DNA of 64,000 nucleotides, taken from contig NZ_JAPTNL010000002.1 of assembly GCF_026891095.1 (NCBI RefSeq), forward strand, positions 248,001-312,000. Reading direction: 5' to 3'. Positions 8,255 through 17,094 of this stretch are shown piece by piece. A program made the translations under genes and the position numbers. Each line of letters opens with the position of its first letter. Positions within the stretch are counted from its first letter, which is position 1. The stretch is from Roseovarius salincola. GTDB lineage: Bacteria > Pseudomonadota > Alphaproteobacteria > Rhodobacterales > Rhodobacteraceae. The notes below the pieces were generated by a model. It worked only from the letters and a program-made list of their open reading frames with translations, did not search any database and was not told where the DNA came from.

Positions 8255-9688
8255 GTGGCAAAGCAACCGATGCTGAAATTCGTGACTGTTGATCGGGACA
8301 TGCCCGAAAAACGTGCGGCGCGCGTTCGTCGTGAGGATTTTAAAGAGATTTATGCGGAATACGCGGACGCGAAAGCCGAGGAGCAGGCTGGACGGTGCAG
8401 CCAGTGTGGCGTGCCCTATTGCCAGTCGCATTGCCCGTTGCACAACAACATTCCCGACTGGTTGCGCCTGACGGCGGAAGGGCGGTTGCAGGAGGCTTAT
8501 GAGCTTAGCCAGGCGACCAATACCTTTCCCGAAATCTGTGGGCGGATTTGCCCGCAGGACAGGCTGTGCGAGGGGAACTGCGTAATCGAACAGTCGGGTC
8601 ATGGCACCGTGACCATCGGCGCGGTCGAGAAATACATCACCGATACCGCTTGGGACGAAGGCTGGATAAAGCCGATCCAACCGAGCCGGGAACGTGTTGA
8701 ATCCGTTGGGATAATCGGTGCCGGACCAGGCGGTCTGGCGGCGGCGGATGTGCTGCGGCGGGCTGGTGTGCAGGTGACGGTCTATGATCGTTATGATCGC
8801 GGTGGCGGGCTGATGACCTATGGTATCCCCGGTTTCAAGCTGGAGAAGGATGTGGTCATGCGCCGGATCGAGCAGCTGGAGCAGGGCGGCGTCGAATTCG
8901 TACTGAACTGCGATGTCGGCAAGGATATCGGTTTCGACGAAATTCGCAACAAACACAATGCCTTAATGATCGCCACGGGCGTCTACAAGAGCCGCGATCT
9001 GCCGGGGCCGGGGGCCGGGGCGGAGGGGATCGTCAGGGCGATCGATTATCTGACGGCGAGCAACCGGCTGTCCTTTGGCGACAGCGTTCCGGAATATGAC
9101 AGCGGCGAGCTGAATGCCGAGGGCAAACAAGTTGTGGTGATCGGGGGCGGAGATACCGCTATGGATTGTGTCCGCACGGCGATCCGGCAGGGGGCCAAAT
9201 CGGTCAAGTGCCTGTATCGCCGGGACCGAGAAAACATGCCGGGCAGCCAGCGCGAAGTGCAGAATGCCGAGGAAGAAGGTGTTGAATTCCAGTGGCTTAG
9301 CGCGCCGAAAGGCTTTGCCGGGGATCCGGTGAGCGCGGTGAAAGTGCAGCAAATGCGCCTTGGCCAGCCCGACGCGACGGGCCGTCAGAGCCCCGAGCCG
9401 ATCGAGGGCGCGGAGCATGACGAGCCCGCCGATCTGGTGATAAAGGCGCTGGGATTTGAACCCGAGGACCTTCCAACACTTTGGAATCAAAAGGAACTTG
9501 AGGTCACGCGCTGGGGCACGATCAAGGCGGAATTCACCACCGGGCGGACCGCGATGGACGGGGTTTTCGCCGTGGGTGACATCGTGCGCGGGGCCAGTCT
9601 TGTGGTCTGGGCGATCCGCGACGGGCGCGATGCAGCGGCGGCGATCCTGGATTACCTGAACGCCGCGCAGTCGGTCGCGGCGGAGTAG
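8255..9688 (+). CDS. gltD: Glutamate synthase small subunit
   Basis: A 477-residue NADPH-dependent beta subunit of GOGAT, which feeds electrons to GltB for 2-oxoglutarate + glutamine to 2 glutamate. The N-terminal cysteine clusters for the 4Fe-4S centres are visible (CSQCGVPYCQSHC and CGRICPQDRLCEGNC). FAD (GAGPGGLAAADVL) and NADPH (VVIGGGDTAMDC) sites follow. The start is the GTG at 8255, because GGAGG lies seven bases before it and VAKQPMLKFVTVDR matches the family N-terminus. Confidence 0.95.
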   Translation: MAKQPMLKFVTVDRDMPEKRAARVRREDFKEIYAEYADAKAEEQAGRCSQCGVPYCQSHCPLHNNIPDWLRLTAEGRLQEAYELSQATNTFPEICGRICPQDRLCEGNCVIEQSGHGTVTIGAVEKYITDTAWDEGWIKPIQPSRERVESVGIIGAGPGGLAAADVLRRAGVQVTVYDRYDRGGGLMTYGIPGFKLEKDVVMRRIEQLEQGGVEFVLNCDVGKDIGFDEIRNKHNALMIATGVYKSRDLPGPGAGAEGIVRAIDYLTASNRLSFGDSVPEYDSGELNAEGKQVVVIGGGDTAMDCVRTAIRQGAKSVKCLYRRDRENMPGSQREVQNAEEEGVEFQWLSAPKGFAGDPVSAVKVQQMRLGQPDATGRQSPEPIEGAEHDEPADLVIKALGFEPEDLPTLWNQKELEVTRWGTIKAEFTTGRTAMDGVFAVGDIVRGASLVVWAIRDGRDAAAAILDYLNAAQSVAAE

Positions 9689-9694
9689 AATTCG

Positions 9695-9769
9695 GTACGA
9701 AACGTCCGTTTTGTACGCCGGTTCTGTGCCGAAACCGGGCCGCGGCCCAAGTTATGTGTACAGAACCGG
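9695..9769 (+). promoter_or_regulatory. Two nested stem-loops in the gltD-gltB gap
   Basis: The 163-base gap between gltD and gltB holds a first hairpin (GTACGAAAC / GTTTTGTAC, 9695-9716, one mismatch). A second structure follows, in which CCGGTTCTGT (9718-9727) pairs perfectly with ACAGAACCGG (9760-9769) around a central 12-base palindrome GGGCCGCGGCCC (9737-9748). No T-run follows. It may be an RNA leader controlling gltB or an operator. Confidence 0.45.
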
Positions 9770-9851
9770 AAAATCGCGCCGAGTGGCGCGGCGAAAGAAC
9801 GAAAACAGGGCAGGCTCCCTGACCCACCGGATGAACGAAGGGTTAAGAACG

Positions 9852-12800
9852 ATGACGAAACTGGATCTTAACTGGCAGGCCAAGCAAGAGGCCGAACGCA
9901 AGTGGCTGGCCGAGAACGGCATGTATTCCGAATCCGAGGAGCATTCCTCCTGCGGGGTGGGTCTGGTCGTGTCGGTCGATGGCAAGCCGAGCCGCAAGGT
10001 CGTCGAGGCCGGGATAACCGCGCTCAAGGCGATCTGGCATCGCGGGGCGGTGGATGCCGATGGCAAGACCGGCGACGGCGCGGGCATTCACGTTCAGATA
10101 CCGGTGCCCTTCTTTTATGACCAGATCCGGCGCACCGGGCATGAGCCGCATGAAGACCGGCTGATGGCGGTCGGGCAGGTGTTTCTGCCGCGCACCAATT
10201 TCGGGGCGCAGGAGACCTGCCGGACCATCGTGGAAACCGAAGTGCTGCGGATGGGCCATTATATCTATGGCTGGCGCCATGTGCCGGTCGAGGTGAGCTG
10301 TCTTGGCGAAAAGGCCAACGCGACGCGCCCCGAGATCGAGCAGATCCTGATTTCCAACGGCAAGGGGATCGCCGAGGAGGATTTCGAGCGCGAACTTTAT
10401 GTCATTCGCCGCCGGATCGAGAAGGCTGCCGCAGCCGAGGGGATCAACGGGCTTTATATCGCGTCGCTGTCGTGCCGCAGTATCATCTACAAGGGCATGA
10501 TGCTGGCCGAGCAGGTGGCGGATTTCTATCCCGATCTTCAGGACGAGCGATTCAAGTCGGCCTTCGCGATCTATCACCAGCGCTATTCCACCAACACCTT
10601 TCCGCAATGGTGGCTGGCGCAGCCGTTCCGGATGCTGGCCCATAACGGCGAAATCAACACGCTCAAGGGCAATATCAACTGGATGAAGAGCCATGAAATC
10701 CGTATGGCCAGCGGTGCCTTTGGCGAGATGGCCGAGGATATCAAGCCGATCATTCCCGGCGGCTCGTCCGACAGCGCGGCGCTGGATGCCGTGTTCGAGG
10801 TGCTGGTGCGCGCGGGACGCAATGCGCCAATGGCCAAGACGATGATGGTGCCGGAAAGCTGGTCGAAACAGGCCGAGGAGCTGCCGCAGGCCTGGCGTGA
10901 CATGTATTCCTATTGCAACTCGGTGATGGAGCCCTGGGACGGGCCGGCGGCGCTGGCGATGACCGATGGGCGCTGGGTCTGTGCGGGGCTTGACCGCAAC
11001 GGGCTGCGCCCGATGCGCTACGTGGTGACGGGCGACGGGCTGGTGATTGCCGGGTCCGAAGCGGGAATGGTGCCGATCGACGAGGCGACGGTGAAGGAAA
11101 AGGGCGCGCTTGGCCCCGGTCAGTTGCTGGCCGTGGACATGCAGGAGGGCCAGCTTTACCACGATACCGAAATCAAGGACAAAATGGCCCATGCCCAGCC
11201 GTTCGGCGAATGGGTCGGCAAGATCAAGGATCTTGACGAGGTGCTGGGCAGCGTCGCCGAGGCGCCGTTGTTCACCGGCGCCGAGCTGCGCCGCAGGCAG
11301 ATCGCCGCCGGGTATTCGGTGGAGGAGATCGAGACGATCCTGGCGCCGATGGCCGAGGATGCCAAGGAGGCCGTGGCCAGCATGGGCGACGATACCCCAA
11401 GCGCGGTCCTGTCCAAGAAATACCGCCCGCTGAGCCATTATTTCCGACAGAACTTCAGCCAGGTGACGAACCCGCCCATCGACAGCCTGCGCGAATACCG
11501 GGTGATGAGCCTGAAGACGCGGTTCGGGAACCTCAAGAACGTGCTGGATGAAAGCAGCGCGCAGACCGAGATCCTGGTGCTGGAAAGCCCGTTCGTGGGC
11601 AATGCCCAGTGGGACGGGCTGATGCGCCAGTTCGAGGGCGCGGTGACCGAGATCGATTGCAGTTTCGAGCCCGGACAGGGCGCGTTGCAGGCCGGGTTGG
11701 AGCGCATCCGCGCCGAGGCCGAAGACGCCGTGCGCAGTGGTTCGGGGCACCTGGTGCTGAGCGATCACCGTCTGGGCGAGACCCGCGTCGGGATGCCGAT
11801 GATCCTGGCGACGAGCGCGGTGCACGGGCATCTGACGCGCAAGGGGCTGCGGACCTTCTGTTCGCTCAATGTGCGTTCGGCCGAATGTATCGACCCGCAT
11901 TATTTCGCCGTGCTGATCGGCGCGGGGGCCACGGTGGTCAACGCCTATCTGGCCGAGGACACGCTGGCCGACCGGCTGGACCGGGGCCTGTTGGATGGCA
12001 CCCTGACCGAGGCGGTGACACGCTATCGCGAGGCGATCGACCAGGGTCTGTTGAAGATCATGTCGAAAATGGGGATCTCGGTGATTTCGTCCTATCGTGG
12101 CGGTCTCAACTTCGAGGCCGTGGGCCTGAGCCGGGCGATGTGCGCCGAGTACTTCCCCGGCCTGACCAGCCGGATCAGCGGGATCGGCGTGAGCGGTATC
12201 CAGGGCAAGCTGGAGGAGATCCACGGGCAGGCGTTTTCCGGCTCGATGGATGTGCTGCCGATCGGTGGTTTCTACAAGATGCGCAAGTCGGGCGAAACGC
12301 ATGCCTGGGGCGCGCAGACGATGCACATGATGCAGATGGCCTGCAACAAGGCGTCGTTCTCGCTTTGGAAGCAGTATTCCAAGGCGATGGAGGCCAACCC
12401 GCCCATTCATCTGCGCGACCTGATGGCGATCAAGCCCTTGGGCGAGCCGATTCCGCTGGAAGAGGTGGAAAGCGTGACGGCGATCCGCAAGCGCTTCGTG
12501 ACGCCGGGGATGAGCCTTGGGGCCTTGAGCCCGGAGGCGCACAAGACCCTGAACGTGGCGATGAACCGGATCGGTGCGCGCAGCGATTCGGGCGAGGGTG
12601 GCGAGGACCCGGCGCATTTCGTGCCCGAGCCCAATGGCGACAATCCGAGCGCCAAGATCAAGCAGGTCGCTTCGGGCCGTTTCGGTGTGACGGCGGAGTA
12701 CCTCAACCAGTGCGAAGAGCTGGAGATCAAGGTCGCGCAGGGCGCCAAGCCGGGCGAGGGCGGTCAGCTTCCGGGGATGAAGGTGACCGAACTGATCGCG

Positions 12801-14384
12801 CGGCTGCGTCACTCGACGCCGGGGGTCACACTGATCTCGCCGCCGCCGCATCATGACATCTACTCGATCGAGGATCTGGCGCAGCTGATCTATGATCTCA
12901 AGCAGATCAACCCGACGGTGAAGGTCTGTGTGAAGCTGGTGGCGCAATCGGGCGTGGGCACGATCGCGGCCGGTGTGGCCAAGGCCAAGGCCGATGTGAT
13001 CCTGATCTCGGGGCATAATGGCGGCACCGGGGCAAGCCCGGCCACGTCGATCAAATATGTCGGCCTGCCCTGGGAGATGGGCATCACCGAGGCGCATCAG
13101 GTCCTGTCGATGAACAAGCTGCGCGACCGGGTGACGCTGCGCACCGATGGCGGGCTGCGCACGGGTCGCGATATCGTCATGGCGGCGATGATGGGGGCCG
13201 AGGAATACGGCATCGGCACCGCTGCGCTGATCGCGATGGGCTGTATCATGGTGCGCCAGTGCCAGAGCAACACCTGCCCGGTGGGCGTGTGCACGCAGGA
13301 CGAGGCGTTGCGCGCCAAGTTCACGGGCAATGCCGACAAGGTGGTGAACCTGATCACCTTCTATGCGCAGGAGGTGCGCGAATTGCTGGCCAGTATCGGC
13401 GCGCGCAGTCTGGACGAGGTGATCGGGCGGGCCGACCTGCTGACGCAGGTGAGCCGGGGCGCCGCGCATCTGGACGATCTGGACCTGAACCCGATGCTGA
13501 TCACCGTCGATGGCGCGAAGAATAATGTCTATGACCGCAACAAGCCGCGCAATCCGGTGCCCGATACGCTGGATGCCGAGATCGTGCGCGATGCGGAGCG
13601 GTTCCTGAAGGATGGCGAGAAGATGCAGCTGCATTACGCGGTGCAGAACACGGATCGCACCGTGGGCACGCGGGTATCCAGCCATATCGTGCGCAATTTC
13701 GGGATGCGCAACAGCCTGCAACCCGACCATCTGACCGTCAAGCTGACGGGCAGCGCGGGGCAGAGCCTTGGGGCCTTCGCGGCGCCGGGGCTGAAGCTGG
13801 AAGTTTCGGGGGATGCCAACGACTATGTCGGCAAGGGATTGTCGGGTGGCACTATCGTGGTGCGTCCGCCGATGGCCAGCCCGCTGGTGGCCTGCGACAA
13901 CACGATCATCGGCAATACCGTGCTTTATGGCGCGACGGCGGGGTATCTGTTTGCCGCCGGGCGCGCGGGCGAGCGTTTCGCGGTGCGCAACTCGGGCGCG
14001 CATGTGGTGGTCGAGGGCTGCGGCAGCAATGGCTGCGAATACACGACCGGCGGCGTCGCGGTGATCCTGGGGCCGGTGGGCGCCAATTTCGGCGCCGGCA
14101 TGACCGGCGGGATGGCCTATCTCTATGACCCCGAAAACGAGACCGACAAGCTGATCAACATGGAATCGGTCGTCACCTGCGCCGTGACGCAAGAGCCTTA
14201 CCTGAGCGATCTGGAAGGGTTGATCCGCCGCCATGTCGAGGAAACCGGCAGCCAGAAGGCCGCGCAGATCCTGCAATACTGGGAGCAGGAAAAGACCCGG
14301 TTCGTGCAGATCTGCCCCAAGGAGATGCTTAACAAGCTGGAGCATCCGCTGGGCATCGAGGATACGGCGATTCCGGCGGAATAA
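9852..14384 (+). CDS. gltB: Glutamate synthase large subunit
   Basis: A 1510-residue alpha subunit of NADPH-GOGAT. The N-terminal glutaminase uses the Cys after cleavage of a roughly 33-residue propeptide (SEEHSSCGVGLV, Cys34). The central domain, the FMN-binding synthase domain (GHNGGTGASP) and the 3Fe-4S cysteines (CQSNTCPVGVC) follow. The C-terminal glycine-rich beta-helix (GXXGXXXG repeats) is complete. The start at 9852 (MTKLDLNWQAK) gives the usual length. The frame upstream to 9711 crosses the stem-loop region and is not family-like. Confidence 0.95.
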   Translation: MTKLDLNWQAKQEAERKWLAENGMYSESEEHSSCGVGLVVSVDGKPSRKVVEAGITALKAIWHRGAVDADGKTGDGAGIHVQIPVPFFYDQIRRTGHEPHEDRLMAVGQVFLPRTNFGAQETCRTIVETEVLRMGHYIYGWRHVPVEVSCLGEKANATRPEIEQILISNGKGIAEEDFERELYVIRRRIEKAAAAEGINGLYIASLSCRSIIYKGMMLAEQVADFYPDLQDERFKSAFAIYHQRYSTNTFPQWWLAQPFRMLAHNGEINTLKGNINWMKSHEIRMASGAFGEMAEDIKPIIPGGSSDSAALDAVFEVLVRAGRNAPMAKTMMVPESWSKQAEELPQAWRDMYSYCNSVMEPWDGPAALAMTDGRWVCAGLDRNGLRPMRYVVTGDGLVIAGSEAGMVPIDEATVKEKGALGPGQLLAVDMQEGQLYHDTEIKDKMAHAQPFGEWVGKIKDLDEVLGSVAEAPLFTGAELRRRQIAAGYSVEEIETILAPMAEDAKEAVASMGDDTPSAVLSKKYRPLSHYFRQNFSQVTNPPIDSLREYRVMSLKTRFGNLKNVLDESSAQTEILVLESPFVGNAQWDGLMRQFEGAVTEIDCSFEPGQGALQAGLERIRAEAEDAVRSGSGHLVLSDHRLGETRVGMPMILATSAVHGHLTRKGLRTFCSLNVRSAECIDPHYFAVLIGAGATVVNAYLAEDTLADRLDRGLLDGTLTEAVTRYREAIDQGLLKIMSKMGISVISSYRGGLNFEAVGLSRAMCAEYFPGLTSRISGIGVSGIQGKLEEIHGQAFSGSMDVLPIGGFYKMRKSGETHAWGAQTMHMMQMACNKASFSLWKQYSKAMEANPPIHLRDLMAIKPLGEPIPLEEVESVTAIRKRFVTPGMSLGALSPEAHKTLNVAMNRIGARSDSGEGGEDPAHFVPEPNGDNPSAKIKQVASGRFGVTAEYLNQCEELEIKVAQGAKPGEGGQLPGMKVTELIARLRHSTPGVTLISPPPHHDIYSIEDLAQLIYDLKQINPTVKVCVKLVAQSGVGTIAAGVAKAKADVILISGHNGGTGASPATSIKYVGLPWEMGITEAHQVLSMNKLRDRVTLRTDGGLRTGRDIVMAAMMGAEEYGIGTAALIAMGCIMVRQCQSNTCPVGVCTQDEALRAKFTGNADKVVNLITFYAQEVRELLASIGARSLDEVIGRADLLTQVSRGAAHLDDLDLNPMLITVDGAKNNVYDRNKPRNPVPDTLDAEIVRDAERFLKDGEKMQLHYAVQNTDRTVGTRVSSHIVRNFGMRNSLQPDHLTVKLTGSAGQSLGAFAAPGLKLEVSGDANDYVGKGLSGGTIVVRPPMASPLVACDNTIIGNTVLYGATAGYLFAAGRAGERFAVRNSGAHVVVEGCGSNGCEYTTGGVAVILGPVGANFGAGMTGGMAYLYDPENETDKLINMESVVTCAVTQEPYLSDLEGLIRRHVEETGSQKAAQILQYWEQEKTRFVQICPKEMLNKLEHPLGIEDTAIPAE

Positions 14385-14392
14385 GAAAGGGG

Positions 14393-14410
14393 GCCGCGCG
14401 TCAGCGCGGC
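14393..14410. terminator. Hairpin between gltB and a convergent gene
   Basis: GCCGCG / CGCGGC (6 bp, 6-base loop). On the minus strand it is followed by CCCCTTTCTTATT, so it could end the convergent methyltransferase transcript. It overlaps the stop codon of that gene. Confidence 0.35.
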
Positions 14411-15174
14411 TTCATCCCGGCATAATTCACACGGACATTCTCGCGCCAGCCTCCGAAGGCGTCGGGGGTGACGGCGTTGCGGTTGCGCCCGCGAATGTCG
14501 CGCCGCCGTTCGGCATAGTCGAAATCCGAATGCAGGCAGTCGAGCCCCTCGAACAGCGATTTCAGCCCTTCGGCCGAATAGCGCCAGTAGTCGATGGGAC
14601 AGGGGTGATAGCGCCACGAGAACAGCGTTGAATGCATGGTCACGCCACCGGGGCGCAGCAGTCGGATGATTTCGGAGGCGGCAAGCCAAGGCTTGTCGAT
14701 ATGTTCGAACACATCGAAGCTGAAGATGAAATCATAGCTTTCATCGGGAATCTGGGGGCAATTGGTGATGTCGCCGGCGGTGACCTCGACCCCGGCACCG
14801 GGGGCGTCCTCGAAATCGAGCGCCTGGTAAGTGAACTCGGGAAAATCGGCATTGCGCGGGTTCAGCCGCCCGCCGATCTCGAGCATGGTGCCGCATGAAA
14901 GCCCGGCTTGCGAAAGGGCGCCGCGGGCCAGGTCGCGCACCCTGTCCCACCGCGGCGCGGCCTGTGTCCATGCCTCGCCATCGCGCGCCAGTGCGGTATC
15001 ACTGGCCGTGACTTGACGGGCGGCCTCCAGAGCGGCTTCGGTCTGGGCCTCGATATCGGCGAGGGCCACGCGCAAACGATCGTCGATCATGTCCACGAGT
15101 TGCTGTTGGGGCATGACCGAAGACGGGTCACCAAAGGCTTTCAGGGCGGATTCGAGCCGCTTTTTCAGATGCAT
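14401..15174 (-). CDS. SAM-dependent methyltransferase
   Basis: A 257-residue class I methyltransferase. Residues 1-80 are a helical, charged region. The SAM-binding core begins near residue 95 with a motif I variant (TMLEIGGRLNPRN), followed by a second acidic strand (TYQALDFED) and the post-motif FIFSFDVFEHIDKPW, typical of Methyltransf_11 proteins. It lies at the left edge of the glycan island, in tandem with a GT2 glycosyltransferase (36-base gap). It probably methylates a sugar or a glycan end. The substrate is unknown. Confidence 0.75.
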   Translation of the reverse strand: MHLKKRLESALKAFGDPSSVMPQQQLVDMIDDRLRVALADIEAQTEAALEAARQVTASDTALARDGEAWTQAAPRWDRVRDLARGALSQAGLSCGTMLEIGGRLNPRNADFPEFTYQALDFEDAPGAGVEVTAGDITNCPQIPDESYDFIFSFDVFEHIDKPWLAASEIIRLLRPGGVTMHSTLFSWRYHPCPIDYWRYSAEGLKSLFEGLDCLHSDFDYAERRRDIRGRNRNAVTPDAFGGWRENVRVNYAGMKPR

Positions 15175-15210
15175 GGTAACCTCGTAGGGTTGGCGCGGGG
15201 TATGGAAGAC

Positions 15211-15966
15211 CTAACCACGCAGCAGCCGCCCGATGACATGCGATGACAGGCACATCGCGGCGGAGGCGCGGCCAAGCGCGGCATGACGGCGATAAAGCCG
15301 CCAGGTGGCGGAAAGCGCGCGGAGCGGATGCGAGGACAGCGAGCCCTTGCGCCGGTAGTGGGTGGCCAGCGGGCGTGTGAGCCCCTGCGCCATGCCCGCG
15401 CGCGCAAGCAGGTCCAGCCAGAGCGCGAAATCGTGCCGCAGAGGCAGGGGCGGCATCGGAACCTTGCCGAAGGCATGGCTGTCATAGACCGCGGTCAGGC
15501 AGCCGATCACGTTGCCGCGCAAGAGCCCGTCGCGGGTGATTTCGGGGGGCACGCGAACCTCGTGTTCACGTGTGCCGCGCACCCGCCAGAAGCCGGTATA
15601 GGACAGGGCCGTGCTGGTTTCGCGCATGAACCGGATCTGCAGGTGCAGCTTGTCGGGGTGCCAGGCGTCGTCCGTATCCAGAAAGGCGATGAAACGTCCC
15701 CGGGCCTGCGCCAGGGCCATGTTGCGGGCCTCGGCGGCGCCAAGGCGATGGGGGGAGGAGAGGGCGCGAATGCGGCTGTCCTGACTGGCGGCGGCGCGGG
15801 CCATGGCCCAGGTGCCGTCATCTGAGGCATCATCGACGATCAGAAGCTCCCAATCCGCGCAGCGCTGATCGCACACCGAACGGATAGCGCGCGACATCCA
15901 GTCCTGAGCATTATGCGCGGGCATCAGAACCGAGGCTAGCGGCTGTTTATCGGGGTGGGTTGGCAT
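15211..15966 (-). CDS. Glycosyltransferase family 2
   Basis: A 251-residue GT-A fold enzyme. The N-terminal nucleotide-binding strand (ASVLMPAHNAQDWMSRAI) and the DDASDDGTW region are standard for GT2. The metal-binding DXD is FIAFLDTDDAWHPDK (about residue 93). It should transfer a sugar from a nucleotide donor in the cytoplasm during glycan assembly. The start is set at the ATG at 15966, just before the conserved first strand. The frame to 15999 overlaps the divergent neighbour. Confidence 0.82.
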   Translation of the reverse strand: MPTHPDKQPLASVLMPAHNAQDWMSRAIRSVCDQRCADWELLIVDDASDDGTWAMARAAASQDSRIRALSSPHRLGAAEARNMALAQARGRFIAFLDTDDAWHPDKLHLQIRFMRETSTALSYTGFWRVRGTREHEVRVPPEITRDGLLRGNVIGCLTAVYDSHAFGKVPMPPLPLRHDFALWLDLLARAGMAQGLTRPLATHYRRKGSLSSHPLRALSATWRLYRRHAALGRASAAMCLSSHVIGRLLRG

Positions 15967-16054
15967 GAGCAATTCAATTTGACTTGTGCAGTCACACATT
16001 GTTAGTACAAACCGGTTAATAAACCACAGGTTGAAATGTGCAAAGGATGTTTTC

Positions 16055-16978
16055 GTGACGTCAGATCGTGCAGTTCAGGTGATCGCCGAGATCGGATGCA
16101 ATCACAAAGGCAGCTTTGAACTCGCGCTAGAGTTGATTCGCGTTGCGGCGCAGGTCTGTAAAGCGGATGTCGCGAAGTTCCAGAAGCGACACAACCGGGA
16201 GCTGTTGAGCCCCGCGCAATATGACGCGCCGCATCCGGTGCCTGAAAATGCCTATGGCCCGACCTACGGGGCGCATCGTGAGTTTCTGGAATTCGACACC
16301 GAACAGCACCGCGACCTGATCGCCGCCTGCCGGGAAAACGGCATTGCCTATTCGACAAGCGTCTGGGATCTGACCTCGGCGCGGGAAATGGCCGCGCTGG
16401 ATCCGCCGATGCTCAAGATCCCGTCGGCCACGAACCAGCATTACGAGTTGCAGGCCTATCTGTGCGAGCATTACGGCGGAGAGATCCACGTCTCGACCGG
16501 CATGTCGACAGGGCATGAGATCGCCGATCTGATCCGGTTCTACGAGGCGCGCGGGCGCGCCCGAGACCTGGTGGTTTACAGTTGCACATCGGGCTATCCG
16601 GTGGCGTTCGAGGATGTCTGCCTGTTCGAGATCCGCAACCTGATGGAAAGGTTCGGAACGCGGGTGAAGGGGATCGGGTTTTCCGGGCATCATCTGGGCA
16701 TCGCGGCGGATGTCGCGGCGCTGGCCGTGGGCCGGATGATGGAGGCCGAAGCCTGGGGCAGGTTCACGCATATCGAGCGGCATTTCACCCTGGACCGGAC
16801 ATGGAAGGGCACCGATCACGCCGCCAGCCTGGAGCCCGACGGGCTGCGCCGCCTGTGTCGGGATCTCAAGCATGTGGATGCCGCTCTGGAAGCCAAGACG
16901 CAGGATATCCTGCCGGTTGAACAGGTGCAGCGCGAAAAGTTGAAATGGGTGCAGAAGAAACACGCCAAAGCATCGTGA
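16055..16978 (+). CDS. NeuB-family nonulosonic acid synthase, no SAF domain
   Basis: A 307-residue TIM-barrel enzyme of the N-acetylneuraminate synthase family, which condenses phosphoenolpyruvate with a six-carbon N-acyl-mannosamine-type sugar. Family motifs are visible: VIAEIGCNHKGS at the N-terminus, IPSATNQHYEL, VYSCTSGYPV, GFSGHHLGIAADVAALA and IERHFTLDR. The C-terminal SAF (antifreeze-like) domain of ordinary NeuB is missing, since the protein ends soon after the barrel. The GTG at 16055 has AAGGA nine bases upstream. PseI at 34 kb is the second, full-length family member here. Its partners are probably the NeuA-HAD and GT42 genes at 43-45 kb. Confidence 0.8.
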   Translation: MTSDRAVQVIAEIGCNHKGSFELALELIRVAAQVCKADVAKFQKRHNRELLSPAQYDAPHPVPENAYGPTYGAHREFLEFDTEQHRDLIAACRENGIAYSTSVWDLTSAREMAALDPPMLKIPSATNQHYELQAYLCEHYGGEIHVSTGMSTGHEIADLIRFYEARGRARDLVVYSCTSGYPVAFEDVCLFEIRNLMERFGTRVKGIGFSGHHLGIAADVAALAVGRMMEAEAWGRFTHIERHFTLDRTWKGTDHAASLEPDGLRRLCRDLKHVDAALEAKTQDILPVEQVQREKLKWVQKKHAKAS

Positions 16979-17060
16979 CGGCGCGCTGTCCGGTCGCGGG
17001 CCGGGCGACATCCTATGACATGACGCCTGCGTTCAGGCATCAGGTAGGTGATGGAGGAAG

Positions 17061-17084
17061 GCGCGGAGCGTTCTGACTCCGCGC
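17061..17084 (+). terminator. Hairpin after the NeuB-like gene
   Basis: A perfect 8-bp stem GCGCGGAG / CTCCGCGC with an 8-base loop, followed by GGCAAAAAGG. A smaller hairpin GCCTG / CAGGC precedes it (17025-17038). There is no T-run, so termination is uncertain. It could also be an RNA structure between the two genes. Confidence 0.35.
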
Positions 17085-17094
17085 GGCAAAAAGG

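Noticed and set aside
9843-14345. A 1500-codon open frame on the minus strand across gltB
   Set aside because: It mirrors gltB in another frame. High GC at the third codon position removes stops on the opposite strand, and the His/Arg/Gln-rich product matches no family.
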